DNA of 64,000 nt from Actinomyces glycerinitolerans. GTDB lineage: Bacteria > Actinomycetota > Actinomycetes > Actinomycetales > Actinomycetaceae. The notes under the pieces are model-generated. The model was not told the origin of the DNA. It saw nothing but the letters and a program-made list of their open reading frames with translations, and searched no databases. Where the stretch lies: positions 124,001 through 188,000 of the forward strand of contig NZ_FQTT01000013.1 of the NCBI RefSeq assembly GCF_900098745.1, read 5' to 3'. The position numbers were made by a program, and so were the translations under genes. Positions 20,935-30,887 of this stretch are shown one piece after another (positions within the stretch are counted from its first letter, which is position 1; the number at the start of each line of letters is the position of its first letter).

Positions 20935-20996
20935 CGGTCCTCCGGCCTCCCTGTCTCACGGCCAGGCTCCCCCGCGCCCGCCGCGGTTAAGCAGGT

Positions 20997-23525
20997 TCAG
21001 TTCACCAGGCCGCGGCCATGCAGGTACGCGACCAGGCGCGGGCGCGCCAGGTACACCGCCTCAATGCCGGCCACGGCGGCGGCGGACACGATCAGCACGA
21101 CCCACCAGGTGCCCGCCGCGGGCCAGGCCAGCAGGAAGAAGTCGCGCACCGCGGGCACGAACACGCCCAGCACCGCGATCCCGGCCATCGCCGCCACCAG
21201 GCCGAGCCGCCAGCCCAGCAGCGGCCGGGCCGTCAAGGTGAGCAGCCACAGTCCGGAGCACACCAGCACCAGGGTGGCGCCGGTGGTCACCTGCGCCTGC
21301 TCCGCCCCGGAGGCCACCAGCCAGGTGCGGGCCGCCAGCGTGGCGCAGCCGGCCACCAGCCAGGTGCGGGCCGCCAGCGTGGCGCAGCCGGCCACCAGCC
21401 CGGCCGGCACCGCCAGGGTCAGCACCCGCCCCAGGAAGCCCGCCCGGTAGCGGCGGGAGTTGGGCGCCAGCGCGAGGATGAAGGCGGGGATGCCGATGGT
21501 CAGGGACGACACGATGGTGAGCTGCCGCGGCAGGAACGGGTAGGCGATGGCGGTCAGGGACACCACCACGGCGATCAGCGAGGCGTAGACCGTCTTGGCC
21601 AGGAACAGGGAGGCGATGCGCTCGGTGTTGGCCATGACCCGCCGCCCCTGCGCCACCACGCCCGGCAGGGCGGAGAACTCCCCCTTCAGCAGCACCAGGC
21701 GGGCGACCGCCTTGGTGGCGGGCGCCCCGTTGCCCATGGCGATGCCCAGGTCGGCGTCTTTCAGAGCCAGGGCGTCGTTGACGCCGTCGCCGGTCATGGC
21801 CACCACCCGGCCCCGCGACTTGAGCGCCCGCACGAAGGCGCGCTTCTGCTCGGGAGTCACCCGCCCCAGCACGCTCGCACCCTCCAGGGCGTCGGCCAGG
21901 CGCTCGGCCTCCGGGCCGTCCGGGTCCGGCTCCTGCGACAGGGTGCGGGCGTCGACGGCGACCGGCGCCCCGCCGTCCGGGCCGGTTACGCCCGCCCGAC
22001 GGGCGACGGCGGCCACGGTGTCCGGGTTGTCCCCGGAGATCACCTTCACCTCCACGCCCTGCTGCCGGAAGTAGTCGAGGGTCCGGGCGGCGTCGGGGCG
22101 GATCTCCTCGGCCAGCACCGCCAGCGCCGCCGGCTCCAGTCCGCCGGGCAGCAGGTGGTCCTCGGCGTCCTCGCCGCAGGGTTCGCTCGAGCAGGCCAAC
22201 GCCACCACCCGGGCGCCGTCGGCGGCGCGCTCACGCGCCCGCGCCAGCACGACGTCCGCCCCCGGGGCGGTAGCCAGGATGATCTCGGGGGCGCCGAGCA
22301 CCCAGGTGACGCCGTCGTAGCGGACCGCCGACCACTTGCGCCGTGAGGAGAAGGGCACGGCCGCCTCCACCGTGCGAGCTCGGGCCGCGGCGGCCCGCTC
22401 CCCCAGGTACCGCTCCTCGGTCAGGCCACGGGCAATGGCGACGGCGGTGGCGTTGGGATCCTCGCCGTCGCTGAGGGCGGCCAGGGCCTCCAGGACCCCC
22501 CGGCCCGGGGCGCCACCGTCGGGGCCGGTGACCTCCTCCAGGCGGATGGATCCGGTGGTGACGGTGCCGGTCTTGTCCAGGCACAGGGTGTCCACGCGGG
22601 CCAGCACCTCGACCGCGGGCAGCTCCTGCACCAGCACGTTGCGGCGGGCCAGAGCCAGGGAGGCCGTGGCGAAGTTGACGGAGGTGAGCAGCACCAGCCC
22701 CTGCGGCACCATGCCGACCACGCCCGCGATGCCCGCCACCAGTGCCGCCTGCCACTGCCCGGAGGTGAGCGCCTGCGCCACGCCGCCGTTCTGCCGCAAC
22801 TGCGACCAGAACAGCAGCAGGGCGACGGGCACGATCACCCAGGAGATCCAGCGCAGCACCCGGTTGGTGCCCTCCTGCAGTTCGGAGGTGACCACCGAGT
22901 AGCGGCGCGCCTCCCGGGCCAGCCGGTGGGCGTAGGCGTCGGCGCCGACCGCCGTCGTCCGCACCAGAGCCGTGCCGGCGGTGACGGTGGTACCGGACAT
23001 GACCCGGTCCCCCGGACCGGGACGGACGGAGGCGGACTCGCCGGTGAGAATGGACTCATCCAGCTCCAGGTTGTCACTGGCCAGAACGACGGCGTCCGCG
23101 GGCACCTGCTCGCCGCTGCGCAGCCGCAGCACGTCGTCGAGCACCACCTCCGCCACCTCCACGTCCTGCTCGACGCCGTCACGCAGGACATGCGCGCGGG
23201 GGGCATCCAGCACCGACAGGCGGTCGAGGGCCCGCTTGGCGCGCACCTCCGCGATGGTGCCGGTGGCCGTGTTCAGCAGCAGCACGAAGCCGAACAGGGC
23301 GTCCTTCCAGGAGCCGAACAGGAGGATCAGCACCAGGGCCGTGCCCAGGATCGCGTTGAACACCGTGAAGACATTGGCGCGCAGGATCGCGACCGCCGAA
23401 CGCGAGGTCGTGTCCCGGAAGGCGTTGGTCTGCCCCGCCGCTACGCGCTGAGCGACCTCCCGGCTCGTCAGCCCGGTCGTATCCGCGGCCTCTGCGGGCA
23501 CGGTAGCGGTGGATGTCGGGTTCAC
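20997..23525 (-). CDS. ctpE: P-type cation ATPase, CtpE-like
   Basis: An 842-residue P2-type ATPase that follows the Mycobacterium CtpE pattern (Ca2+ uptake) closely. It has the actuator TGES at 161-164, the phosphorylated Asp317 in DKTGT, VKVISGDNPDTVAAVARR, and the hinge TGDGVNDALALKDADLG. The usual PEGL motif in helix 4 reads PQGL (residues 274-277), so a cation-ligand glutamate is replaced. A 13-residue tandem repeat lies in a C-terminal helix. It follows terC by 60 bp on the same strand, with only a 6-bp hairpin between them, so the terC Mn2+ riboswitch may also control it. The start is GTG. Confidence 0.9.
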   Translation of the reverse strand: MNPTSTATVPAEAADTTGLTSREVAQRVAAGQTNAFRDTTSRSAVAILRANVFTVFNAILGTALVLILLFGSWKDALFGFVLLLNTATGTIAEVRAKRALDRLSVLDAPRAHVLRDGVEQDVEVAEVVLDDVLRLRSGEQVPADAVVLASDNLELDESILTGESASVRPGPGDRVMSGTTVTAGTALVRTTAVGADAYAHRLAREARRYSVVTSELQEGTNRVLRWISWVIVPVALLLFWSQLRQNGGVAQALTSGQWQAALVAGIAGVVGMVPQGLVLLTSVNFATASLALARRNVLVQELPAVEVLARVDTLCLDKTGTVTTGSIRLEEVTGPDGGAPGRGVLEALAALSDGEDPNATAVAIARGLTEERYLGERAAAARARTVEAAVPFSSRRKWSAVRYDGVTWVLGAPEIILATAPGADVVLARARERAADGARVVALACSSEPCGEDAEDHLLPGGLEPAALAVLAEEIRPDAARTLDYFRQQGVEVKVISGDNPDTVAAVARRAGVTGPDGGAPVAVDARTLSQEPDPDGPEAERLADALEGASVLGRVTPEQKRAFVRALKSRGRVVAMTGDGVNDALALKDADLGIAMGNGAPATKAVARLVLLKGEFSALPGVVAQGRRVMANTERIASLFLAKTVYASLIAVVVSLTAIAYPFLPRQLTIVSSLTIGIPAFILALAPNSRRYRAGFLGRVLTLAVPAGLVAGCATLAARTWLVAGCATLAARTWLVASGAEQAQVTTGATLVLVCSGLWLLTLTARPLLGWRLGLVAAMAGIAVLGVFVPAVRDFFLLAWPAAGTWWVVLIVSAAAVAGIEAVYLARPRLVAYLHGRGLVN
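21312..21400. repeat. 39-bp tandem repeat inside ctpE
   Basis: An identical 39-bp unit starts at 21312 and 21351, with 11 bp of a third copy from 21390. It is in frame and duplicates 13 residues (AGCATLAARTWLV) in a membrane segment. Confidence 0.95.
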
Positions 23526-23558
23526 GGGTTCAGCATGTACTTTCCAGCCCGGAAATTC

Positions 23559-23573
23559 CTGAGAAGCTCTCAG
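23559..23573 (-). other. Short hairpin between terC and ctpE
   Basis: CTGAGA-AGC-TCTCAG is a perfect 6-bp stem with a 3-base loop, and no U-tract follows. It may partially attenuate or protect the terC message rather than fully terminate it. Confidence 0.4.
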
Positions 23574-23585
23574 CGTGTCCGCGGC

Positions 23586-24653
23586 TCAGGCGCCGGACTG
23601 TGCCGTGACGGCGCCCTCGGATTCGCCGATGGCGTTGCTGCTGCCCGCGGCCTCCCGTGCGGCCCGGCGGGCCCGGTGCCGGGAGACGAGCACGGAGGCG
23701 GCCACAGTGATCAGGATGACCACCACGATGAAGCCGAGCGAGGCGCCGATGTCCGGCTCGGGGACGATCTCCCAGGGCTCGCCACCGTTGATGAAGGGCA
23801 CCTCGTTGGTGTGCAGGGCGTGGTTGACCAGCTTGAATCCGATGAAGGCCAGGATGGCGGCCAGTCCGTAGTGCAGGAAGATCAGCCGGTCCAGCAGCCC
23901 GTCGATCAGGAAGTACAGCTGCCGCAGGCCCAGCAGGGAGAAGGCGTTCGCGGCGAAGACCAGGTAGGGCTCACTGGTCAGGGAGTAGATCGCCGGGATG
24001 GAGTCGACGGCGAACATGACGTCGGCGGTGCCGATGGCGATCACGCACAGCAGCATGGGGGTGATCATGGTGCGTCCGGCGTGGCGGTGAATGAGCTTGC
24101 CGCCGACGAATCCGTCGGTCATGGGCACGACCTTGGCCACCATGCGCACAAAGCCGGTGGGGTGGTACTCCTCATCCTGGTGCGCGTCGGGCTCCTCCAG
24201 GCCCTCACGGGCCTGGGAGAAGGCGGTCCACAGCAGCCAGGCGCCGAACAGGTAGAAGATCCAGGAGAAGTTCTCAATCAGCGCGGCACCGGCGAGGATG
24301 AATGCCAGGCGCAGCACCAGGGAGATGATGATGCCGGCCAGCAGCACCTCCTGCTGGTACTTCCGGGGCACCCGGAAGGCGGAGATCATGATGACGAACA
24401 CGAAGAGGTTGTCGATGCTCAGCGCCTTCTCGGTGAGGTACCCGGCGAAGTACTCCTGGCCGTAAGTGCCGCCCCAAATCGCCCAGACGATCCCGCCGAA
24501 GGCGACGGCCATGGCGATATAGCCGATCGACCACTGGGCCGCCTCTTTGAGAGTGGGCTCGTGCGGGGTGCGGACGTGACCGACGATGTCGATCGTGATC
24601 ATCGTGATGATGATGGCGGCCAGGGCGAGCCAGCCGAGGGCGTGGACATCCAC
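23586..24653 (-). CDS. TerC-family membrane protein (probable Mn2+ exporter)
   Basis: A 355-residue protein with eight or nine membrane helices. The TerC signatures are EKALSIDNLFVFVIM near residue 76 and VMFAVDSIPAIYSL near residue 205; their acidic residues are thought to bind the cation. Several TerC proteins export Mn2+, often to metallate secreted enzymes. The GTG at 24653 is fixed by the riboswitch and by a GGAGG 8 bp upstream. The CtpE-like ATPase gene lies downstream in the same orientation. Confidence 0.92.
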   Translation of the reverse strand: MDVHALGWLALAAIIITMITIDIVGHVRTPHEPTLKEAAQWSIGYIAMAVAFGGIVWAIWGGTYGQEYFAGYLTEKALSIDNLFVFVIMISAFRVPRKYQQEVLLAGIIISLVLRLAFILAGAALIENFSWIFYLFGAWLLWTAFSQAREGLEEPDAHQDEEYHPTGFVRMVAKVVPMTDGFVGGKLIHRHAGRTMITPMLLCVIAIGTADVMFAVDSIPAIYSLTSEPYLVFAANAFSLLGLRQLYFLIDGLLDRLIFLHYGLAAILAFIGFKLVNHALHTNEVPFINGGEPWEIVPEPDIGASLGFIVVVILITVAASVLVSRHRARRAAREAAGSSNAIGESEGAVTAQSGA

Positions 24654-24654
24654 T

Positions 24655-24826
24655 GCATGTACCTCCGGTACGGTGCTGGTACCGGAGGTCTCCCCCCGCC
24701 AGGGGCGCGACTGCGTGCCGCGCCTGCTGGCCTGCGACGCCGGGGGCCGGGGCTGCCGCGGTGCGGTTGCCGTCCGGTCCGCCGTGATGACGACGTCGCC
24801 GTTGCTGGGAGTACTCCCCTCCGTAT
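24655..24826 (-). promoter_or_regulatory. yybP-ykoY (Mn2+) riboswitch controlling terC
   Basis: On the minus strand the leader starts with CGGAGG then GGAGTA (24818-24823 and following) and closes with GAGACC then CCTCCG. These are the conserved ends of the yybP-ykoY aptamer, with P1 formed by CGGAGG/CCTCCG. The same ACCTCCGGTAC strand can instead pair perfectly (11 bp, 24679-24689 with 24661-24671) with GTACCGGAGGT, which carries the terC ribosome-binding site. Metal binding should therefore free the site and turn translation on. The remaining gap, 24827-24966, shows nothing beyond a possible promoter (TAGACT near 24845). Confidence 0.85.
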
Positions 24827-24966
24827 GGGCTTATGGGCCGAGTCTATCGCCGCGGGGTGCCGGACCCGCCACCCCCGCGCGGCCGGAAACGGTGTGTGTT
24901 TGCCGACGTCGACGACGCCGCGGCCCGCTGCGCAGCACGCCCGGGCGCGGCGGACGCACCGCCGCA

Positions 24967-27063
<2,097 letters not shown>

Positions 27064-27105
27064 GGCCCAAGGCTACGTCGCAGCCCTCCACGCGTTCCAC
27101 GTGCC

Positions 27106-27837
27106 TCAGGACGTCGTTGTGCGCTGGTCGCAGCCGCCCCACTCCACGGCGGTGAACCCCTCACGTGAGGGGCCGGGGATCAGTTCCTGCTCGGGAACCG
27201 GATCGGCGGGGACGTCGCCGATCACCAGGTAGAGGCGGATGAAGACCTCGGGGGTTAGGGGCTCTCCATCCGTGGTGAAGCTGTAGCTGGCGATCGCCGC
27301 GTGCTGCTCGGCGGCAAAGGTGATGAGCACCTGTTCGGTGGCCTGAATCCGCGGAGCCCAGAAGGTGATGAACTCGGCGGCCTCGCGCTCCGTCAGCCCC
27401 AACACGGCTAGCTTGTCCTCCAGGAATGCGGTGACCTCGTGCGTCTGGACCACGAATCCCTCGGTCTGTGTCATGAGCGCGGGGTTGATGCCCTCCCAGA
27501 ACAGGTAGGGGTAGCTGCGCGAGCCGGCGTCGGTGAGGGTCCCGTCGGGACTGGCGGTGACCTGCCAGCTCACGCCCGTGGATGTGGCTGCCGGCTCGGG
27601 GTAGGTGAAGGTGAGTTCGCCGGCGTAGTCCAGTGCCACCTCGATGTCGGTCTGCTCGGGCGGGTAGAGGTAGAGCACCGGCTTGTATGACACCGGCTCC
27701 TCCGTCTGCCGGTCACGGTGACCGTGATCATCTTCACGATCGTCCTGGTCGGCGGTGGCGCAGGCCGCCAGACCGGCGATGAGGGCCGCGGAGGTCAGTG
27801 TGAGGGCGGCTCGTCGGGTCAGAAGCGGGGCGCGCAT
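27106..27837 (-). CDS. Putative secreted lipoprotein with a KPVLYLYP domain
   Basis: A 243-residue protein with a lipoprotein signal (Arg-rich start, hydrophobic helix, lipobox LAAC, Cys26). A short acidic/histidine-rich linker follows (DQDDREDDHGHRDR). The folded domain starts KPVLYLYPPEQTDIEV and continues with LTFTYPEP, W-V-A-pDG and YPYLFWEG. This block is shared by many surface proteins of Gram-positive gut and oral bacteria; its function is unknown. I chose ATG 27837 rather than 27861 because AAGGAAGG lies 9 bp upstream. It follows coaE on the same strand after a 100-bp gap. Confidence 0.75.
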   Translation of the reverse strand: MRAPLLTRRAALTLTSAALIAGLAACATADQDDREDDHGHRDRQTEEPVSYKPVLYLYPPEQTDIEVALDYAGELTFTYPEPAATSTGVSWQVTASPDGTLTDAGSRSYPYLFWEGINPALMTQTEGFVVQTHEVTAFLEDKLAVLGLTEREAAEFITFWAPRIQATEQVLITFAAEQHAAIASYSFTTDGEPLTPEVFIRLYLVIGDVPADPVPEQELIPGPSREGFTAVEWGGCDQRTTTS

Positions 27838-27939
27838 GGTGGAGGTCCTTCCTTGGTCCATTACCGGCCGGCCCGGTCGGGGCCTGGCAATGAGGCTATT
27901 GCGCCCGCGCTGGTATTCCTATGGGGAGCACTTCCCGGC

Positions 27940-28608
27940 CTACCTGCATCCCGCCCGCATGGCGGAGAGCCGCTGCCAGAGCTCCCCCACGGCCAGTGCC
28001 AGCTGCCCCCGGGTGCCGGAGTTGGACAGTACGACGTCGGCGACGGCGCGGCGCTCGGCGTCGGAAGCCTGGGAGGAGATCCGCGCCAGGGCCTGCTCAC
28101 GCTCCAGGCCGCGCTGCGTCAGACGCGTCAGCCGGGCCTCCAGCTCGGCCTCCACCACGACGACGACGTCGAACAGATCCTGCATCTGCTCCTCCACCAG
28201 GAGGGGCACGTCGTAGACGGCCACCTGCCCGGCAGGGACCGCTTCCAACCGAGCCCACGCCTGCTCGGCGATACGTGACAGCAGAATCTCCTCCAGCCGG
28301 GCGCGCCGCACCGGGTCTGCAAAGACGATCCGCCCCAGCGCGGCCCGGTCCAGGGCTCCGTCGGCATTGAGCAGCTGCTGCCCGAACTCGGCCACCACGG
28401 CGTTCAGGCCATCGGTGCCGGGTGCGACCACCTCTCGGGAGACGGCGTCGGCGTCCACGACCACCGCGCCGTGCTCGGCCAGCAGTCGGGCGACCTCCGA
28501 CTTGCCCGCGCCGATACCGCCGGTCAGCCCCACGTACAGGGCGCGGCCTTCGGGGCTGTGCGCGGGCAGGCGGCGCGGGCGGTGGGCGGCGTGCGGGGCG
28601 TTAGTCAT
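27940..28608 (-). CDS. coaE: Dephospho-CoA kinase
   Basis: CoaE phosphorylates dephospho-CoA, the last step of coenzyme A synthesis. The 222-residue protein has the P-loop GLTGGIGAGKS near residue 27, DADAVSREVV, and VPLLVEEQMQDLFDVVVVVE, which form the substrate site. I chose the ATG at 28608; upstream codons up to 28761 overlap the gdx gene. The coaE-rpsA-polA neighbourhood is as in Mycobacterium. Confidence 0.95.
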   Translation of the reverse strand: MTNAPHAAHRPRRLPAHSPEGRALYVGLTGGIGAGKSEVARLLAEHGAVVVDADAVSREVVAPGTDGLNAVVAEFGQQLLNADGALDRAALGRIVFADPVRRARLEEILLSRIAEQAWARLEAVPAGQVAVYDVPLLVEEQMQDLFDVVVVVEAELEARLTRLTQRGLEREQALARISSQASDAERRAVADVVLSNSGTRGQLALAVGELWQRLSAMRAGCR

Positions 28609-28625
28609 GGCACCATCATGCCCGC

Positions 28626-28943
28626 CTAGCCCTCGGCCAGTTTCAAGCCGGCCACACACGCTACCAGCCCCGTGAGCAGCAATATCCGTACCAGGGACAC
28701 CGGTTCGGCGCCGGTGGCCATGGCCCACACCGCGGTCGTGGCGGCCCCCACCGCGGTCCACACCGCGTAGCCGGTACCGACGGGGATCTCACGCAGCGCG
28801 TATGCGAGCCCACCCATGGAGGTAAAGCACGCGGCGAAGAAGACGAGCGTCGGCACCAGGCGTGTGAGCCCCTCTGAACGGCTCAGCGCGGTTGCCCAGA
28901 CGGCCTCGAACAGGCCGGAACCGATCAAAATCAGCCAGGACAT
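28626..28943 (-). CDS. SMR-family transporter, probable guanidinium exporter (Gdx)
   Basis: A 105-residue four-helix small multidrug resistance protein. The membrane-embedded glutamate is Glu13 in GSGLFEAVWA, which exchanges protons for the cation. It reads like the SugE/Gdx branch (VWATALSRSEGLTRL; IPVGTGYAVWTAVGA), whose natural substrate is guanidinium. The guanidine-II riboswitch directly upstream confirms this reading better than the protein alone. The ATG at 28943 has GGAAGGGG just upstream. A longer open frame to 29075 runs through the riboswitch and is rejected. Confidence 0.93.
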   Translation of the reverse strand: MSWLILIGSGLFEAVWATALSRSEGLTRLVPTLVFFAACFTSMGGLAYALREIPVGTGYAVWTAVGAATTAVWAMATGAEPVSLVRILLLTGLVACVAGLKLAEG

Positions 28944-28956
28944 GTATGCCCCTTCC

Positions 28957-29005
28957 ATGGGGCCGTCCCCGAGTGTTACCCATGGGCTCCGGGTCGTCCC
29001 GGGCA
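28957..29005 (-). promoter_or_regulatory. Guanidine-II (mini-ykkC) riboswitch
   Basis: Two small hairpins on the minus strand each present an ACGR tetraloop: CCGGG-ACGA-CCCGG (28989-29002) and GGGG-ACGG-CCCC (28959-28970). Paired ACGR hairpins are the defining feature of this riboswitch. The second hairpin ends 15 bp before the exporter start and adjoins its purine-rich ribosome-binding site, so guanidine probably frees translation. Confidence 0.88.
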
Positions 29006-29095
29006 GCGCCAGGTTATCAGCGGTCCAAACAGAGGGAAGTAATCCATACAGAGAAAAGCGGTCCAGACGCGCCACACACCGAACCGGCCCACACG

Positions 29096-29137
29096 CGATT
29101 GGGGCCCGCCCACCGGGTGGTGGACGGGCCCCAATCG
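29096..29137 (-). terminator. Hairpin terminator of rpsA
   Basis: A perfect 13-bp outer stem (CGATTGGGGCCCG with its complement) continues into an inner CCACC/GGTGG stem. It lies 54 bp past the rpsA stop and separates rpsA from the riboswitch of the next gene. Confidence 0.85.
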
Positions 29138-29190
29138 TGGTTGCTCATCGGCCGCGAGGGCCGAGGCGAGTGCCGCCTGTGCGGCCGAGG

Positions 29191-30642
29191 TCAGTTACCG
29201 GTCAGCTTCTCACGCAGCGCGGCGAGCGCCTCGTCGGAGGCCAGCGTGCCGGTGGCCTCGGGCTGAGCCGAGGAGAAGGAGGTGGCGTCCGCGGGGGCGG
29301 CGCTGCCGTCCTCCTGGTCCTCCTCCAGAGCGCGCGCGACCTGGGCCTTGTGGGCCTCCCACCGGGCCTGCGCGGCCGCGTACTCGGCCTCCCAGGCCTC
29401 GCGCTGCGCCTCGTAGCCCTCGAGCCACTCGTTGGTCTCCGGGTCGAAGCCCTCGGGGTACTTGTAGTTGCCGTTCTCGTCGTACTCGGCGGCCATACCG
29501 TACAGCGACGGGTCGAAGTCGTCGGAGTTCGGGTCGACGCCGTCGTTGGCCTGCTTGAGCGACAGAGAGATGCGGCGGCGGTCCAGGTCGATGTCGATGA
29601 CCTTGACGAAGACCTCGTCACCGACCTTGACGACCTGCTCGGGCACCTCCACGTGGCGCTGAGCCAGCTCGGAGATGTGCACCAGGCCCTCGATGCCGTC
29701 CTCGACGCGCACGAACGCGCCGAAGGGGACGAGCTTGGTGACCTTGCCGGGCACGACCTGGCCGATGGCGTGCGTGCGGGCGAAGGCCTGCCACGGGTCC
29801 TCCTGGGTCGCCTTCAGCGACAGGGAGACGCGCTCGCGGTCGAAGTCGACGTCGAGCACCTCGACGGTGACCTCCTGGCCCACCTCGACGACCTCGGACG
29901 GGTGGTCGATGTGCTTCCAGGACAGCTCGGAGACGTGGACGAGGCCGTCCACGCCGCCCAGGTCCACGAAAGCGCCGAAGTTGACGATGGAGGAGACCAC
30001 GCCGGTGCGCACCTGGCCCTTCTGCAGGGTCTGCAGGAAGTTGGTGCGAACCTCGGACTGGGTCTGCTCCAGCCAGGCGCGGCGGGACAGGACCACGTTG
30101 TTGCGGTTCTTGTCCAGCTCGATGATCTTGGCCTCGAGCTCGCGGCCAACGTAGGGCTGCAGATCGCGCACGCGACGCATCTCCACCAGGGAGGCGGGCA
30201 GGAAGCCGCGCAGGCCGACGTCGAGGATGAGGCCGCCCTTGACGACCTCGATGACGGTGCCGGACACGACGCCGTCCTCCTCCTTGATGCGTTCGATGGT
30301 GCCCCAGGCGCGCTCGTACTGGGCGCGCTTCTTGCTCAGCAGTAGGCGGCCCTCCTTGTCCTCCTTCTGGAGAACCAGGGCCTCGATCTCGTCGCCGACG
30401 GAGACAATCTCCTCGGGGTCGACATCGTGCTTGATCGACAGTTCGCGAGCGAGGATGACGCCCTCGGTCTTGTAGCCGATGTCAAGCAGGACCTCATCGC
30501 GGTCCACCTTGACAACGGTGCCCTCGACGATGTCGCCGTCATCGAAGTACTTGATGGTCTCGTCGACGGCGGCGAGGATCTCCTCGGTCGAGCCGATGTC
30601 GTTGACGGCGACCGGGGCGGGGCTGGGCGTGGTTGTGGTCAT
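29191..30642 (-). CDS. rpsA: 30S ribosomal protein S1
   Basis: RpsA helps recruit mRNA to the 30S subunit. The 483-residue protein has four S1 RNA-binding repeats, at about residues 33-105, 123-190, 207-277 and 294-365; the last two carry FGAFV-x-VHISEL-type sequences. A variable acidic/alanine-rich tail follows. Four repeats rather than the six of Escherichia coli is usual in actinobacteria. The 245-bp gap upstream (30643-30887) holds a possible extended -10 (TGGTATGGT, near 30778-30786) and nothing else I can support. Confidence 0.97.
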   Translation of the reverse strand: MTTTTPSPAPVAVNDIGSTEEILAAVDETIKYFDDGDIVEGTVVKVDRDEVLLDIGYKTEGVILARELSIKHDVDPEEIVSVGDEIEALVLQKEDKEGRLLLSKKRAQYERAWGTIERIKEEDGVVSGTVIEVVKGGLILDVGLRGFLPASLVEMRRVRDLQPYVGRELEAKIIELDKNRNNVVLSRRAWLEQTQSEVRTNFLQTLQKGQVRTGVVSSIVNFGAFVDLGGVDGLVHVSELSWKHIDHPSEVVEVGQEVTVEVLDVDFDRERVSLSLKATQEDPWQAFARTHAIGQVVPGKVTKLVPFGAFVRVEDGIEGLVHISELAQRHVEVPEQVVKVGDEVFVKVIDIDLDRRRISLSLKQANDGVDPNSDDFDPSLYGMAAEYDENGNYKYPEGFDPETNEWLEGYEAQREAWEAEYAAAQARWEAHKAQVARALEEDQEDGSAAPADATSFSSAQPEATGTLASDEALAALREKLTGN

Positions 30643-30887
30643 TGAGTGGTTGCTCCGAATATGGACAGAAGGGTCGGGTCAGTAGATTCCACACGTCCCC
30701 CGCCGCACGGGCCGGCCCGGACCGGCACCGCACCACGGTTGGGTGCCGCGAACGGCGCCCAGGGGCGTGCGCGTCAGACCATACCAGCACGTTCCCAATC
30801 CGTGACTTGTAGGCGGGTCACAAACCGTGCCCGCATTTGCGTGGAATACCTCACGCCGTACTCCTGAAACACGCCCACGGCGAAGGA

